A DNA stretch of 50,909 nt from Nocardia brevicatena NBRC 12119 (GTDB taxonomy: Bacteria > Actinomycetota > Actinomycetes > Mycobacteriales > Mycobacteriaceae). This document shows, piece by piece, positions 1 to 7,482 of the stretch (its first letter is position 1; each line of letters starts with the position of its first letter). The notes under the pieces are model-generated. The model was not told where the DNA came from, searched no databases, and saw only the letters and a program-made list of their open reading frames with translations. Made by a program: the position numbers and the translations under genes. Location of the stretch: positions 1 to 50,909 of the forward strand of contig NZ_BAFU01000065.1 of assembly GCF_000308495.1 (NCBI RefSeq), in the 5' to 3' direction.

Positions 1-2522
1 TGGGCCCGCTCGGCGCGGGCGCGGGTCTCGCGTTCGATTCGGGCGGCGCGGCGCAGCGAATCGGCCTTACCCCGCACCGATTCCGCCCGCTCCTCGGCGG
101 TGCGCACGGTGAGCCGGGCCTCCACCTCTATGGCGCGCGCCTCGGCCAGGGCGGCGGCGGCTTCCTCCCGGGCCTGGGCGGCGGATTCGGTACCGGCCGC
201 ACCGAGACCGTCGGCGTCGATACCATCCTGTTCCCGTTCGGCGTGGCGCAGCCGGTCCTCGAGTTCGGCGAGCGCGGTCACCGCCTCCTCTCGGCCCGTC
301 TCGGCCTGCGCTCGCTGCGTGGTGAGCCGTTCACATTCGGCCTGCGCGGTGCGGGCGGCCTGGCCGAGGCGGCCGAGTCGGTCGTAGATGGCCACCAACG
401 CCTGATCGGATTCATACAAGGCGAGCAGGGCGTGGTCGACGGCCTCCTTGCGTTCGGCCTGTTCCTCGAGCGCCCCGGCCAGAGCCGCCTCCAGTTCCTC
501 GGCATGCCGGCGGGCCGCGACCAGTTCCGCCTCGGCCGCATCGATATCGGCTTGAATCTCCAACCGGTTGGGGGCCCGATCGGAACCACCGATGAGCCAG
601 CCGGACCCGGCCAGGTCGCCGTCGCGGGTGACCGCCCGCAGAGTCGGATGCGCGACCAGCAGATCGGCGGCGGCATCCAGATCGTCCACCACGACGACCC
701 GGTCGGTGAGGGCCACGATGGCGGCGCGCACCGAGTCCGGGCAGTCCACCACGTCGACCAGCCGGTGCGCCGTCGCCGGCAGTTCCGGAATCTCCGACTC
801 GGCGAAACCGGCGGCGCTGCCGTAGACCAGCGCCGCGCGTCCGCCGTCGGCCTGTTTGAGGTCGCGAACGGCGGTGTAGGCGGTGGTACCGGATTCGGCG
901 GCCACGGCGTCGGCGACCGGCCCCAGGACCGCGGCCGCGGCGGCCTCGAAACCGGCGTGCACCCGGAGCAGCCCGGACAACGGGCCCAGCAGTCCGTCGG
1001 AGTGGTGCTCGGCGAGCCAGGCGGCGCCGTCGCCGCGGGCCAGATTCATCCGGAGCGCATCGATGCGGGCGGTCAATGAGGCGACCCGTTTGCCGGCATC
1101 CCGGTCTTGGGCACGGAGTTCGGCGACCCGCTGATCGGCCAGGACCATGGCCTCGACGGCATGTTCGTGCTGAGCGTCCAGTCCGGCCTCGCCCGCGTCG
1201 AGTTCGGCGAGCTCGTCCTGGACGGCGTCGTATTCCACCTGCGCGTCCTCGCCGCGGGCCCGGGCCTCGGTGATGGCCGTGGACAGCCGAGCGATATCCG
1301 CATCCATCGATTGGGCCCTGGTGCGCATGTTCTCCACCTGCCCGGAAAGGCGGACCAGGCCCTCACGGCGGTCGGCGATGGCGCGGACGGCGGCCAGATG
1401 CGCCTGCTCGGCGGCCTTGGCGGCGCGCTCGCGTTCGGCGAGGGCGTCGCGGGCGGATTCCAGGGTTTCGATCGCGATCTCCACCGCCGCACGGAGCTCG
1501 GCCTCCTCGGCCTCCACCCGGTCGGCCTCGGCCTCGAGCTGTTCGGGATCGCGGCCGGTACCGGCCGGGGCGGCGGTGTCGAGGTGCCGGGCCCGCTCGC
1601 GGGCGATGCGGATGGTGGCGTTGACCCGTTCGGCCAGCGCCGACAGCTGGAACCACAGCCGGCCCGCGGCCTCCGCGCTGGGGGTGAGCCGGGACAGCTC
1701 GAACTCCTGCTCGGTCAGCGCGGCATTGGCGGCGTCCAGCTCCGCCCGCACCGTGATCTGCTGTTCCCGGGCGTAGGCTTCCTTGCTCTGTTGGCTTTCC
1801 AGCTCGGCGCGCCGGGTGACCAGGTCGTCGGCGGCCAGGCGCAGCCGAGCGTCACGCAGGTCGGCCTGGACGGTCTGGGCGCGGCGTGCGACCTCGGCCT
1901 GGCGCCCCAGCGGCTTGAGCTGGCGGCGCAGCTCGGTGGTGAGGTCGGTGAGTCGGGCCAGGTTGGCCTGCATGGCCTCCAGTTTGCGGAGAGCTTTTTC
2001 CTTGCGTTTGCGGTGTTTGAGGACGCCCGCGGCCTCTTCGATGAAGGCGCGGCGGTCCTCGGGGCGTGATTCCAGGATGGCCGAGAGTTGGCCTTGGCCG
2101 ACGATCACGTGCATTTCCCGGCCGATACCGGAGTCGCTGAGCAGTTCCTGGACGTCCATCAGCCGGCAGGAGCTGCCGTTGATCTCGTATTCGCCCGCAC
2201 CGTCGCGGAACATCCGCCGGGTGATGGACACCTCGGCGTAGTCGATGGGCAGCGCGCCGTCGGAATTGTCGATGGTGAGGGTGACCTCGGCGCGGCCCAG
2301 CGGCGCCCGGCCGGCCGTGCCGGCGAAAATGACGTCCTGCATCTTGCCGCCGCGCAGCGCCTTGGCGCCCTGCTCCCCCATCACCCAGGTGAGCGCGTCG
2401 ACGACATTGGACTTACCGGAGCCGTTGGGCCCGACCACGCAGGTGATGCCCGGTTCGAACCGCAGTGTCGTCGCGGACGCGAAGGACTTGAAGCCCTTCA
2501 ACGTCAAGCTCTTCAAGTGCAA
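1..2522 (-). CDS. smc: Chromosome segregation ATPase SMC (C-terminus outside window)
   Basis: SMC is the ATPase of bacterial condensin; it partners with ScpA and ScpB to compact and segregate chromosomes. The first 840 codons are visible and the frame is open to the left window edge, so the C-terminal coil and the signature/Walker B head half are missing here. The N-terminal head shows the Walker A motif GPNGSGKS at residues 31-38. A long Ala/Glu/Arg-rich coiled coil begins near residue 170 and runs into a globular hinge-like region around residues 480-660. The start is a TTG at 2520-2522 giving the usual SMC opening [14 protein letters not shown], with AGAAGGG about 9 nt upstream; no better start exists in frame. 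In mycobacteria ftsY follows smc, which would put it just left of position 1. The identification is firm; only the start codon is unusual. Confidence 0.97.
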   Translation of the reverse strand, partial: MHLKSLTLKGFKSFASATTLRFEPGITCVVGPNGSGKSNVVDALTWVMGEQGAKALRGGKMQDVIFAGTAGRAPLGRAEVTLTIDNSDGALPIDYAEVSITRRMFRDGAGEYEINGSSCRLMDVQELLSDSGIGREMHVIVGQGQLSAILESRPEDRRAFIEEAAGVLKHRKRKEKALRKLEAMQANLARLTDLTTELRRQLKPLGRQAEVARRAQTVQADLRDARLRLAADDLVTRRAELESQQSKEAYAREQQITVRAELDAANAALTEQEFELSRLTPSAEAAGRLWFQLSALAERVNATIRIARERARHLDTAAPAGTGRDPEQLEAEADRVEAEEAELRAAVEIAIETLESARDALAERERAAKAAEQAHLAAVRAIADRREGLVRLSGQVENMRTRAQSMDADIARLSTAITEARARGEDAQVEYDAVQDELAELDAGEAGLDAQHEHAVEAMVLADQRVAELRAQDRDAGKRVASLTARIDALRMNLARGDGAAWLAEHHSDGLLGPLSGLLRVHAGFEAAAAAVLGPVADAVAAESGTTAYTAVRDLKQADGGRAALVYGSAAGFAESEIPELPATAHRLVDVVDCPDSVRAAIVALTDRVVVVDDLDAAADLLVAHPTLRAVTRDGDLAGSGWLIGGSDRAPNRLEIQADIDAAEAELVAARRHAEELEAALAGALEEQAERKEAVDHALLALYESDQALVAIYDRLGRLGQAARTAQAECERLTTQRAQAETGREEAVTALAELEDRLRHAEREQDGIDADGLGAAGTESAAQAREEAAAALAEARAIEVEARLTVRTAEERAESVRGKADSLRRAARIERETRARAERA

Positions 2523-2904
2523 TCCGGCGACCCTTCTGTGTTCGATGGCGCCGCCTTCGACGGCGCGGGTCGGGGCCCTCGTGGCCTCGGGCCTTCCCTC
2601 CCTCCGCACCGCCGCCGACGCGACGTCGCTCCGGTCGGTCCGGATTCCGACCACCGAGGTGAGGCTTCCGCGAGGGCAGGGGTCGAGTATCGGCTGTCTC
2701 GATTTCCCTCCGCTCACCGCTCCGGTCGGTCCGGACCCGAGGCGGCCCCGGCCACCACGGCGAATGGTATAGACAGCGATGTTATGCGACCGGAGTATCG
2801 GGACAGGTTCGGGTCCATCCCCTGGTCCCGGCGCCGCCGCGCCTGCGGCCTACGGGACAGCCCTGGGGTGTTTCGGAAGAACTCGGTAGCTCGGGCGATA
2901 CGGT
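2523..2904. other. Intergenic region upstream of smc, no gene seen
   Basis: No convincing reading frame is present. On the minus strand this is the smc leader. A small perfect hairpin (GCGCCG / CGGCGC, loop of 7, 2548-2566) lies 26 nt before the TTG start. A weak TATACC hexamer at about 2772-2777 (minus) could be a -10 element but lacks a recognisable -35. The rest is unremarkable GC-rich sequence. Confidence 0.5.
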
Positions 2905-3339
2905 TCAGGCCCGCCGTCTCCCCAAACCGGCTTCGATACCGGTGACGGCGCGGAATGCCAGGACAACGCCCCACGGGACGATCACCCAGAACGGCCAGAA
3001 GTAGGTGAACTCGCCGACCCCGATCGAGATGGCGGCCCAGATCAGGAGCACCAGCGCACTCACCGACAGCCAAGCGCCCGCTTCGATCCGCTGCCAGATC
3101 GGGATACGGGGCCGCCGCCGGGGGGAGCTCTTGTCGAGACCGGTGGATTCGACGGCCGGCGTGGGCAGATCCGATAGAACCAGCGTCAGCGCCTCACGGG
3201 TCGGCGTGCGGTAGACCTGCGCGACCCGCTGGTCGTATTCGGCCATCTCGATCCGGCCGTCGGCCATATGCCTGCCGAGCAGACGCACCACCTGATCACG
3301 TTCGGCATCGGAGGCCCGGGTGCCCGACGAGATATCCAT
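2905..3339 (-). CDS. DUF1707 domain membrane protein
   Basis: A 144-residue protein with an N-terminal DUF1707 domain (about residues 6-60), recognisable from the R-x-SD-x-ER opening, the GRHMADGRI...EYDQRV core and a DLP ending. Two hydrophobic segments follow at about 88-108 and 112-132. DUF1707 is common in actinobacteria and its function is unknown. It usually sits at the N-terminus of small membrane proteins. The open frame extends further upstream, but the ATG at 3337-3339 is preceded by GAGGGAG and is where the domain starts. It has its own promoter (3371-3417) and is 382 nt from smc, so it need not be co-transcribed with smc. A role in envelope signalling is inference only. Confidence 0.85.
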   Translation of the reverse strand: MDISSGTRASDAERDQVVRLLGRHMADGRIEMAEYDQRVAQVYRTPTREALTLVLSDLPTPAVESTGLDKSSPRRRPRIPIWQRIEAGAWLSVSALVLLIWAAISIGVGEFTYFWPFWVIVPWGVVLAFRAVTGIEAGLGRRRA

Positions 3340-3370
3340 AACCACCACTCCCTCGAGACAGGTCCACGCT

Positions 3371-3417
3371 CCATAGTGGAATGCAACCAGAATGGTCCTT
3401 CCACTATGGGATGTCAA
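3371..3417 (-). promoter_or_regulatory. Promoter of the DUF1707 gene with a large inverted-repeat operator
   Basis: On the minus strand a perfect consensus -35, TTGACA (3417-3412), is followed after 17 nt by CATTCT (3394-3389), giving a start near 3382 and a leader of about 43 nt to the ATG at 3339. A perfect 11-bp inverted repeat, CCATAGTGGAA (3371-3381) and TTCCACTATGG (3399-3409), with 17 bp between the arms, brackets the -10 and the predicted start. Such placement is typical of repressor operators; the regulator is unknown. The same dyad could also fold in RNA only if transcription started upstream of it. Confidence 0.65.
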
Positions 3418-3490
3418 GGTGTCGTGGTTGACGATCCGACCGGAACTCCCGAGCCGCCGCCGAACCGGGCCGAGACGTCCGGCGACAGGC

Positions 3491-3940
3491 TCAGAGGATC
3501 GCGAAGGCGATGACCAGCCCGAGCGCGAAATGCGCCGCCGCGACCACCAACACCTCGGTCGTATAGCCGTCCGCGTGCAGCACGGCGCCGATATCGACAC
3601 CGGCCACCCGCTCGACCACCCGCACCGAGACCACCTGCGCGACAATGCCGACCAGACCGAAGATCAGCGCGGCGATGAGCCCCTCCAACAGCCGGCCCCC
3701 CGAAGAGAAGATCGCCAACACCACGATCAGCGCCATACTCACCATCCCAGCGGCCGCCACGATGATGGCGTTCGGCTTGCCCTCCAGCACCAGATCGCGC
3801 AGCCGGCCCGGGGTGGTCACATCGATGGCGAAGAAGCCGATCAACATCAGCACCAGACCGATGAGAGCGTAGAGGAGAATCGCCCCCACGCCCTCACCCA
3901 GCGAACTCCAGTAGCCCGATTCGAGGGCGAGTGCGGTCAT
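3491..3940 (-). CDS. DUF350 family membrane protein (YjfL-like)
   Basis: A 149-residue integral membrane protein with four clear hydrophobic segments (about 18-40, 58-78, 84-108 and 125-149). The pattern, with a short charged loop TTPGRLRDLVLEGKPNA after the first segment and AAA-rich helices, is that of DUF350. Family members in enterobacteria (YjfL) are encoded beside a DUF1190 protein (YjfM) and an ATP-grasp ligase (YjfC), and the same partners lie directly upstream here. The ATG at 3940 has GGAAGGGA 6 nt upstream, and the gap to the ligase gene is 52 nt, consistent with an operon. The biochemical role of DUF350 is not established. Confidence 0.88.
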   Translation of the reverse strand: MTALALESGYWSSLGEGVGAILLYALIGLVLMLIGFFAIDVTTPGRLRDLVLEGKPNAIIVAAAGMVSMALIVVLAIFSSGGRLLEGLIAALIFGLVGIVAQVVSVRVVERVAGVDIGAVLHADGYTTEVLVVAAAHFALGLVIAFAIL

Positions 3941-3992
3941 CTATGTCCCTTCCGAGGAGTGACGAGAACGAGAGGGGAGCCCGGTGGCGCCC

Positions 3993-5156
3993 TCAGGTGA
4001 CGATTCGGTGCGGTACGAAGGCGGCACCGTCATCGGTGATCAGGCCCGCGGTCTCGCGGATCCCAAGCCCGGCGGCGCTGTCACCGACGATCCAGGCGCC
4101 CAGCACCGGACGCATATCGTCGAAGACCGGCAGCGGATCGAGCAGCTGATACACATAGCCCTCTTCGCCGTAGACCCCACCGGTGGAGGTTTCCATTCCG
4201 GCGCCCACGATCGTCATATTCGCGCCTTCGCGCCCGAGTTTCGGCTTCTTGATGTACTCGGTCAGCTCATTCGGGCGATCCAGGTAGGCGGGCAGCAGAT
4301 TCGGGTGACCGGGATACATCTCCCACAGCACGGCCAGAATCGCCTTGTTGCTGAGCAGGGTCTTCCACAGCGGCTCGATCCACAGCACCTCCGGCAGACT
4401 GTCCACCACCCGCCTGCCGAATTCGTCGTCGAGCGCCCATTCCCAGGGATACAGCTTGAAAATCGATTCGATCGGCGCCTCGGCCAGGTCCACGAACCGC
4501 CCCAGCTCGGTATCGAAGCCGACTTCCTCGATAGGCAGCGCGACGGTGTCGAACCCGGCCTCGGCCGCGGTCTCCTGCAGATAGGCCGTGGTGACATTGT
4601 CCTCACCGGTGGCGTCGGCACTCGACCAGCTGAAATGCAGATGGCTGCCGGGCAGCACCTCCCGCAGCGAACGCCAACGCTGCACCAGCTGTTCGTGCAG
4701 CGAATTCCACTGGTCGTCATCGGGGTACACATCGGTGAGCCAATGCCACTGTACGATAGCCGCTTCCAACAGCGAGGTCGGGGTATCGGCGTTGTACTCG
4801 AGCAGTGTGGGAGGACGACGGCCGTCGTAGCGCAGGTCGAACCGTCCGTAGACGTGCGGATCGGCACGCCGCCAGGATTCGGTGATCGGACCCCAACTCC
4901 ATTCGGGCAGGCCGAAATCGGCGAACCGCTCGGTGAGCACGATCTGTTCGACCGCCTTCAGGCACATGGTGTGCAGCAGTTCGACAGCGGCCTCGAGCGC
5001 GAGGATCTCGTCCATCTCGAACTCGTAGTACACCGACTCGTCCCAGTAGGGTCGCGGCTGCCCACTCGCGTCCCGACCCGGCGCGCCGTACACCAGTCCC
5101 TGGTTCTCGATGGTCTGTTGCCACCCCGGCCTGGGGTTCGCGCGGACACGACGCAT
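3993..5156 (-). CDS. Glutathionylspermidine-synthase-family ATP-grasp ligase (YjfC-like)
   Basis: A 387-residue protein matching the C-terminal amide-ligase half of glutathionylspermidine synthase: YGRFDLRYDG, then LLEYNADTPTSLLEA (about residues 118-132), a long middle region, and KPKLGREGANMTIV near residue 310 as the ATP-grasp core. It lacks the amidase domain of the E. coli Gsp enzyme, like YjfC/YgiC. Actinobacteria of this type use mycothiol rather than glutathione, so glutathione is an unlikely substrate. What it ligates is unknown. The ATG at 5156 begins 1 nt after the stop of the upstream gene and has GGGAG about 8 nt before it, so translation is probably coupled. The family assignment is strong; the substrate is unknown. 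Confidence 0.9.
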   Translation of the reverse strand: MRRVRANPRPGWQQTIENQGLVYGAPGRDASGQPRPYWDESVYYEFEMDEILALEAAVELLHTMCLKAVEQIVLTERFADFGLPEWSWGPITESWRRADPHVYGRFDLRYDGRRPPTLLEYNADTPTSLLEAAIVQWHWLTDVYPDDDQWNSLHEQLVQRWRSLREVLPGSHLHFSWSSADATGEDNVTTAYLQETAAEAGFDTVALPIEEVGFDTELGRFVDLAEAPIESIFKLYPWEWALDDEFGRRVVDSLPEVLWIEPLWKTLLSNKAILAVLWEMYPGHPNLLPAYLDRPNELTEYIKKPKLGREGANMTIVGAGMETSTGGVYGEEGYVYQLLDPLPVFDDMRPVLGAWIVGDSAAGLGIRETAGLITDDGAAFVPHRIVT

Positions 5157-5157
5157 A

Positions 5158-5796
5158 TCAGGTGCTCCCGCCGGACCGGCTGCCGAGCCCACCGCGCTGG
5201 ATCACCATTCCGCTCTTGGTCTTGATCTCGGCACTCTTGGGTTTGACGGTGGTGCCGCCGGTGGGCGGTTTGCCGATCGTATTGGGGCCGCCGTAGTAGT
5301 ACCGGTACTGCGTCCCGTGCAGCAGCAGGATCCCGCCGACCCCGGTGGAACCGGAGCGCGAAGCCCGCTCGCAGTAGTCGTCGTCCACGACGACCTCGTT
5401 GCCCTTCTCATCGAGCACGGTGCAGTAGGCGGTGACCCGGTCCGGAGCGGCGATCGCCCGGTAGGCGAGATAGCCGCCCCCCACCAGCGCGGCGACACCG
5501 ACCACGGCGGCCCCGCCCATCATCACCCGCTTGCGGGTGCGCCGTTTGGCCTGCTCCGCCGCCTCCTCGGCCCGGGCCGCCTCCTCGGCACGTCTGCGGG
5601 CCTTGTCCCTGGCCCGCGCCTCGGCGACCGTCGGCGGGCGTGGGCGGGTGACACCTGGCTCCTGGCGTTCGATACTGCCCGGCGGCTGTTCCGGCGGTCC
5701 CGGTGGCCGTTGATCCGGCCGGGGCTCGTCCCCGCCCGACGTACCACCGCTATTCGGGTCCTGCGGACCATCCGCACCTGGGTACTGGTCGCTCAT
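5158..5796 (-). CDS. Membrane-anchored DUF1190-like protein (YgiB/YjfM-like)
   Basis: A 212-residue protein. Residues 1-60 are Pro/Gly/Asp-rich and probably disordered, 60-88 is a highly charged Ala/Arg/Glu helix, 90-115 is one transmembrane segment, and the remainder is a small outside domain with two cysteines (about 125 and 141), a tyrosine-rich stretch and a C-terminal QRGGLGSRSG. The RGG-(F/L)-G-S ending and gene position match the YgiB/YjfM group (DUF1190), which pairs with YgiC/YjfC ligases. The extracellular C-terminus next to a peptide-type ligase suggests it may be the modified partner, which is inference. The ATG at 5796 has a GGGGGAGG site; an in-frame upstream ATG has none. The DUF1190 match is by pattern only. 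Confidence 0.72.
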   Translation of the reverse strand: MSDQYPGADGPQDPNSGGTSGGDEPRPDQRPPGPPEQPPGSIERQEPGVTRPRPPTVAEARARDKARRRAEEAARAEEAAEQAKRRTRKRVMMGGAAVVGVAALVGGGYLAYRAIAAPDRVTAYCTVLDEKGNEVVVDDDYCERASRSGSTGVGGILLLHGTQYRYYYGGPNTIGKPPTGGTTVKPKSAEIKTKSGMVIQRGGLGSRSGGST

Positions 5797-5827
5797 CGCC
5801 GCCTCCCCCGAGTCACCGAACCCTGCA

Positions 5828-6127
5828 CTACCGCTCCTCGAATCCACGCAGATCTCCCCGCGCGGGCTCCCAGCTTTCCACAACCAGAGTCACCCGACCG
5901 GGGGTTTCGCCGGATCGCAACAACTCGAGCAACCTTCCGGCCGCGGACCGCGGTCCCTCCGCGACCACCCGCACCCGTCCGTCGGCGGTATTGGTGGCAT
6001 GCCCGACCAGACCCAGTTCCAGTGCCCGGGAGCGGGTCCACCAACGGAAACCCACACCCTGGACCAGCCCGTGCACCCAGGCGGCGAGCCGGACGGTTTC
6101 CGCGTCGCTCGACGGAAGGGGCGTCAC
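5828..6127 (-). CDS. acyP: Acylphosphatase
   Basis: A 99-residue acylphosphatase that hydrolyses carboxyl-phosphate bonds such as acetyl or 1,3-bisphosphoglyceryl phosphate. The signature VHGLVQGVGFRWWTR (about residues 18-32) carries the catalytic arginine, and the second motif appears as GHATNTADGRVRVVAEG with the expected asparagine. The start is GTG at 6127 and overlaps the osmC stop by 4 nt (GTGA), indicating coupling. The downstream DUF1190-like gene starts 31 nt after the stop. In M. tuberculosis acyP also lies between the OsmC-family gene and smc; here the DUF1707/DUF350/ligase/DUF1190 block is inserted between acyP and smc. Confidence 0.95.
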   Translation of the reverse strand: MTPLPSSDAETVRLAAWVHGLVQGVGFRWWTRSRALELGLVGHATNTADGRVRVVAEGPRSAAGRLLELLRSGETPGRVTLVVESWEPARGDLRGFEER

Positions 6128-6645
6128 GCGGGTGTCTCGCGCTCGTCGAGGGTATCGATATCGAACGACAACGTCACCGTGGTACCCGCCTTCAGGGTCC
6201 GGCCCACGGTGCAGACCTTGTCGACGGCGCGCTGGACGGTCACCAGCAGCCGCTCCCGCGCCTGTTCGTCGAGCTCGCTCAGATCCAGTTCGACAACCTC
6301 GTCCAACTGCGGGTAGACCTCGTTCTCCCGATCGGCGGCGCCGGAGACCCGGATGGTGGTGTCGTAGTCGTCACCCAGCCGGCGCGAGAGCGGGAAATCC
6401 GAGCTCATACCGGTGCACGCGGCCAAGGCGATCTTGAGCAGTTCGCCGGGTGTGAAGACACCGGGAACACCCTCCGACCCGATCAACACCTCGGCACCGC
6501 GGGAGCTGCGGCCGGTATAGCGCCTGGTTCCGGTGCGTTCCACCCACAACGTGGTGGGACCGGGCGCGGGTGTCGCGGACGGTCCCGCACCGGCGGTCGG
6601 CGCGGCGGTATCTGTTGTCACTGGGGTGGCGGTGTGTTCGGCCAT
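6124..6645 (-). CDS. OsmC/Ohr-family peroxidase-like protein
   Basis: A 173-residue OsmC-family protein. Such proteins reduce organic hydroperoxides with two reactive cysteines; here these are in ALAACTGMSSDF and in DKVCTVGRTL, the positions expected for the family. Residues 1-38 are a Thr/Ala/Pro-rich extension before the core (TLWVERTG...). The start chosen is the ATG at 6645 with GGCAGGA 8 nt upstream; the open frame reaches further but overlaps kdpE and lacks a ribosome site. It overlaps acyP by 4 nt and is 68 nt from kdpE. The syntenic M. tuberculosis gene is Rv2923c. Which hydroperoxide it handles cannot be read from sequence. Confidence 0.9.
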   Translation of the reverse strand: MAEHTATPVTTDTAAPTAGAGPSATPAPGPTTLWVERTGTRRYTGRSSRGAEVLIGSEGVPGVFTPGELLKIALAACTGMSSDFPLSRRLGDDYDTTIRVSGAADRENEVYPQLDEVVELDLSELDEQARERLLVTVQRAVDKVCTVGRTLKAGTTVTLSFDIDTLDERETPA

Positions 6646-6713
6646 GGCTCCGATCCTGCCATCCGGAAAGCGGCACCTGTTCGCCCGCCGTGCGCCGGCC
6701 GTGGGCGCCGCGG

Positions 6714-7418
6714 TCATTCTTGGAAGCGATACCCCATCCCGGCCTCGGTGAGCAGGTGCTTGGGTCGGGACGGGTCGTCTTCGAGTTTGCGCCGCAGCTG
6801 CGCCAGATACACCCGCAGGTAATGCGTTTCGGTGGCATACGACGGCCCCCACACCTCGCGCAGCAACTCCCGGCGCCCGACAAGTTTGCCGCGGTGGCGA
6901 ACCAGCATCTCGAGCATGCCCCACTCGGTGGGCGTCAGATGCACGGGAACGCCGTTGCGGATCACCTGTTTGGCGGCCAGGTCGACGGTGAACGAGGCCG
7001 TGACCACCACCGGCTCCGCGGGCGGCGCGTCGGTGGCGCCCCGCCGCACCGCGGCGCGCAGCCGGGCGAGGAGTTCGTCCATGCCGAAGGGTTTGGTGAC
7101 GTAGTCGTCCGCGCCGGCGTCGAGCGCCTCGACCTTGTCCGCGGAATCGGTACGGGCCGAGAGCACGATCACCGGCACCGAGGTCCAGCCGCGGAGTCCG
7201 GCCAGCACCTCGAACCCGTCCATATCCGGTAGACCGAGGTCGAGGATCACCACATCCGGATGCCTGTCCGCGGCGATCCGCAACGCCGCGGTTCCGGTGC
7301 CGGCGATATGCACCTCGTAACCACGCACCGACAGGTTGATACGCAGCGCACGCACGATCTGCGGTTCGTCGTCGACCACCAGCACCCTGGTCGTCGGTCC
7401 CGGTGAGGTCTCGGTCAT
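6714..7418 (-). CDS. kdpE: KdpE response regulator (OmpR/PhoB family)
   Basis: A 234-residue response regulator: receiver domain at residues 10-122 with acidic pocket DDE, phosphorylatable Asp60 (VVILDLGLPD), conserved Lys in TKPFG, and a winged-helix DNA-binding domain at 135-234 ending in HLLTEAGMGYRFQE, typical of KdpE. In other bacteria it activates kdpFABC under potassium limitation, but no kdp pump genes are here. The ATG at 7418 has AGGAAA at good spacing. An in-frame ATG at 7502 with GAGAGG would add 28 residues and overlap kdpD by 20 nt, so translation coupled to kdpD from that start is a real alternative. A direct repeat that looks like an OmpR-type site lies at 10371-10392. Confidence 0.94.
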   Translation of the reverse strand: MTETSPGPTTRVLVVDDEPQIVRALRINLSVRGYEVHIAGTGTAALRIAADRHPDVVILDLGLPDMDGFEVLAGLRGWTSVPVIVLSARTDSADKVEALDAGADDYVTKPFGMDELLARLRAAVRRGATDAPPAEPVVVTASFTVDLAAKQVIRNGVPVHLTPTEWGMLEMLVRHRGKLVGRRELLREVWGPSYATETHYLRVYLAQLRRKLEDDPSRPKHLLTEAGMGYRFQE

Positions 7419-7482
7419 CACAGTTTCCTGTTTCGGCGAAGGTATGCCGACCGTACCGTCCCCGACGGGTGCGACGGTGCGG

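Noticed and set aside
243-1079. Long plus-strand open frames across the smc gene (also 1107-2069 and 2088-2945)
   Set aside because: They are antisense shadows of smc caused by high GC; residues show no domain and codon use is unlike the real genes.
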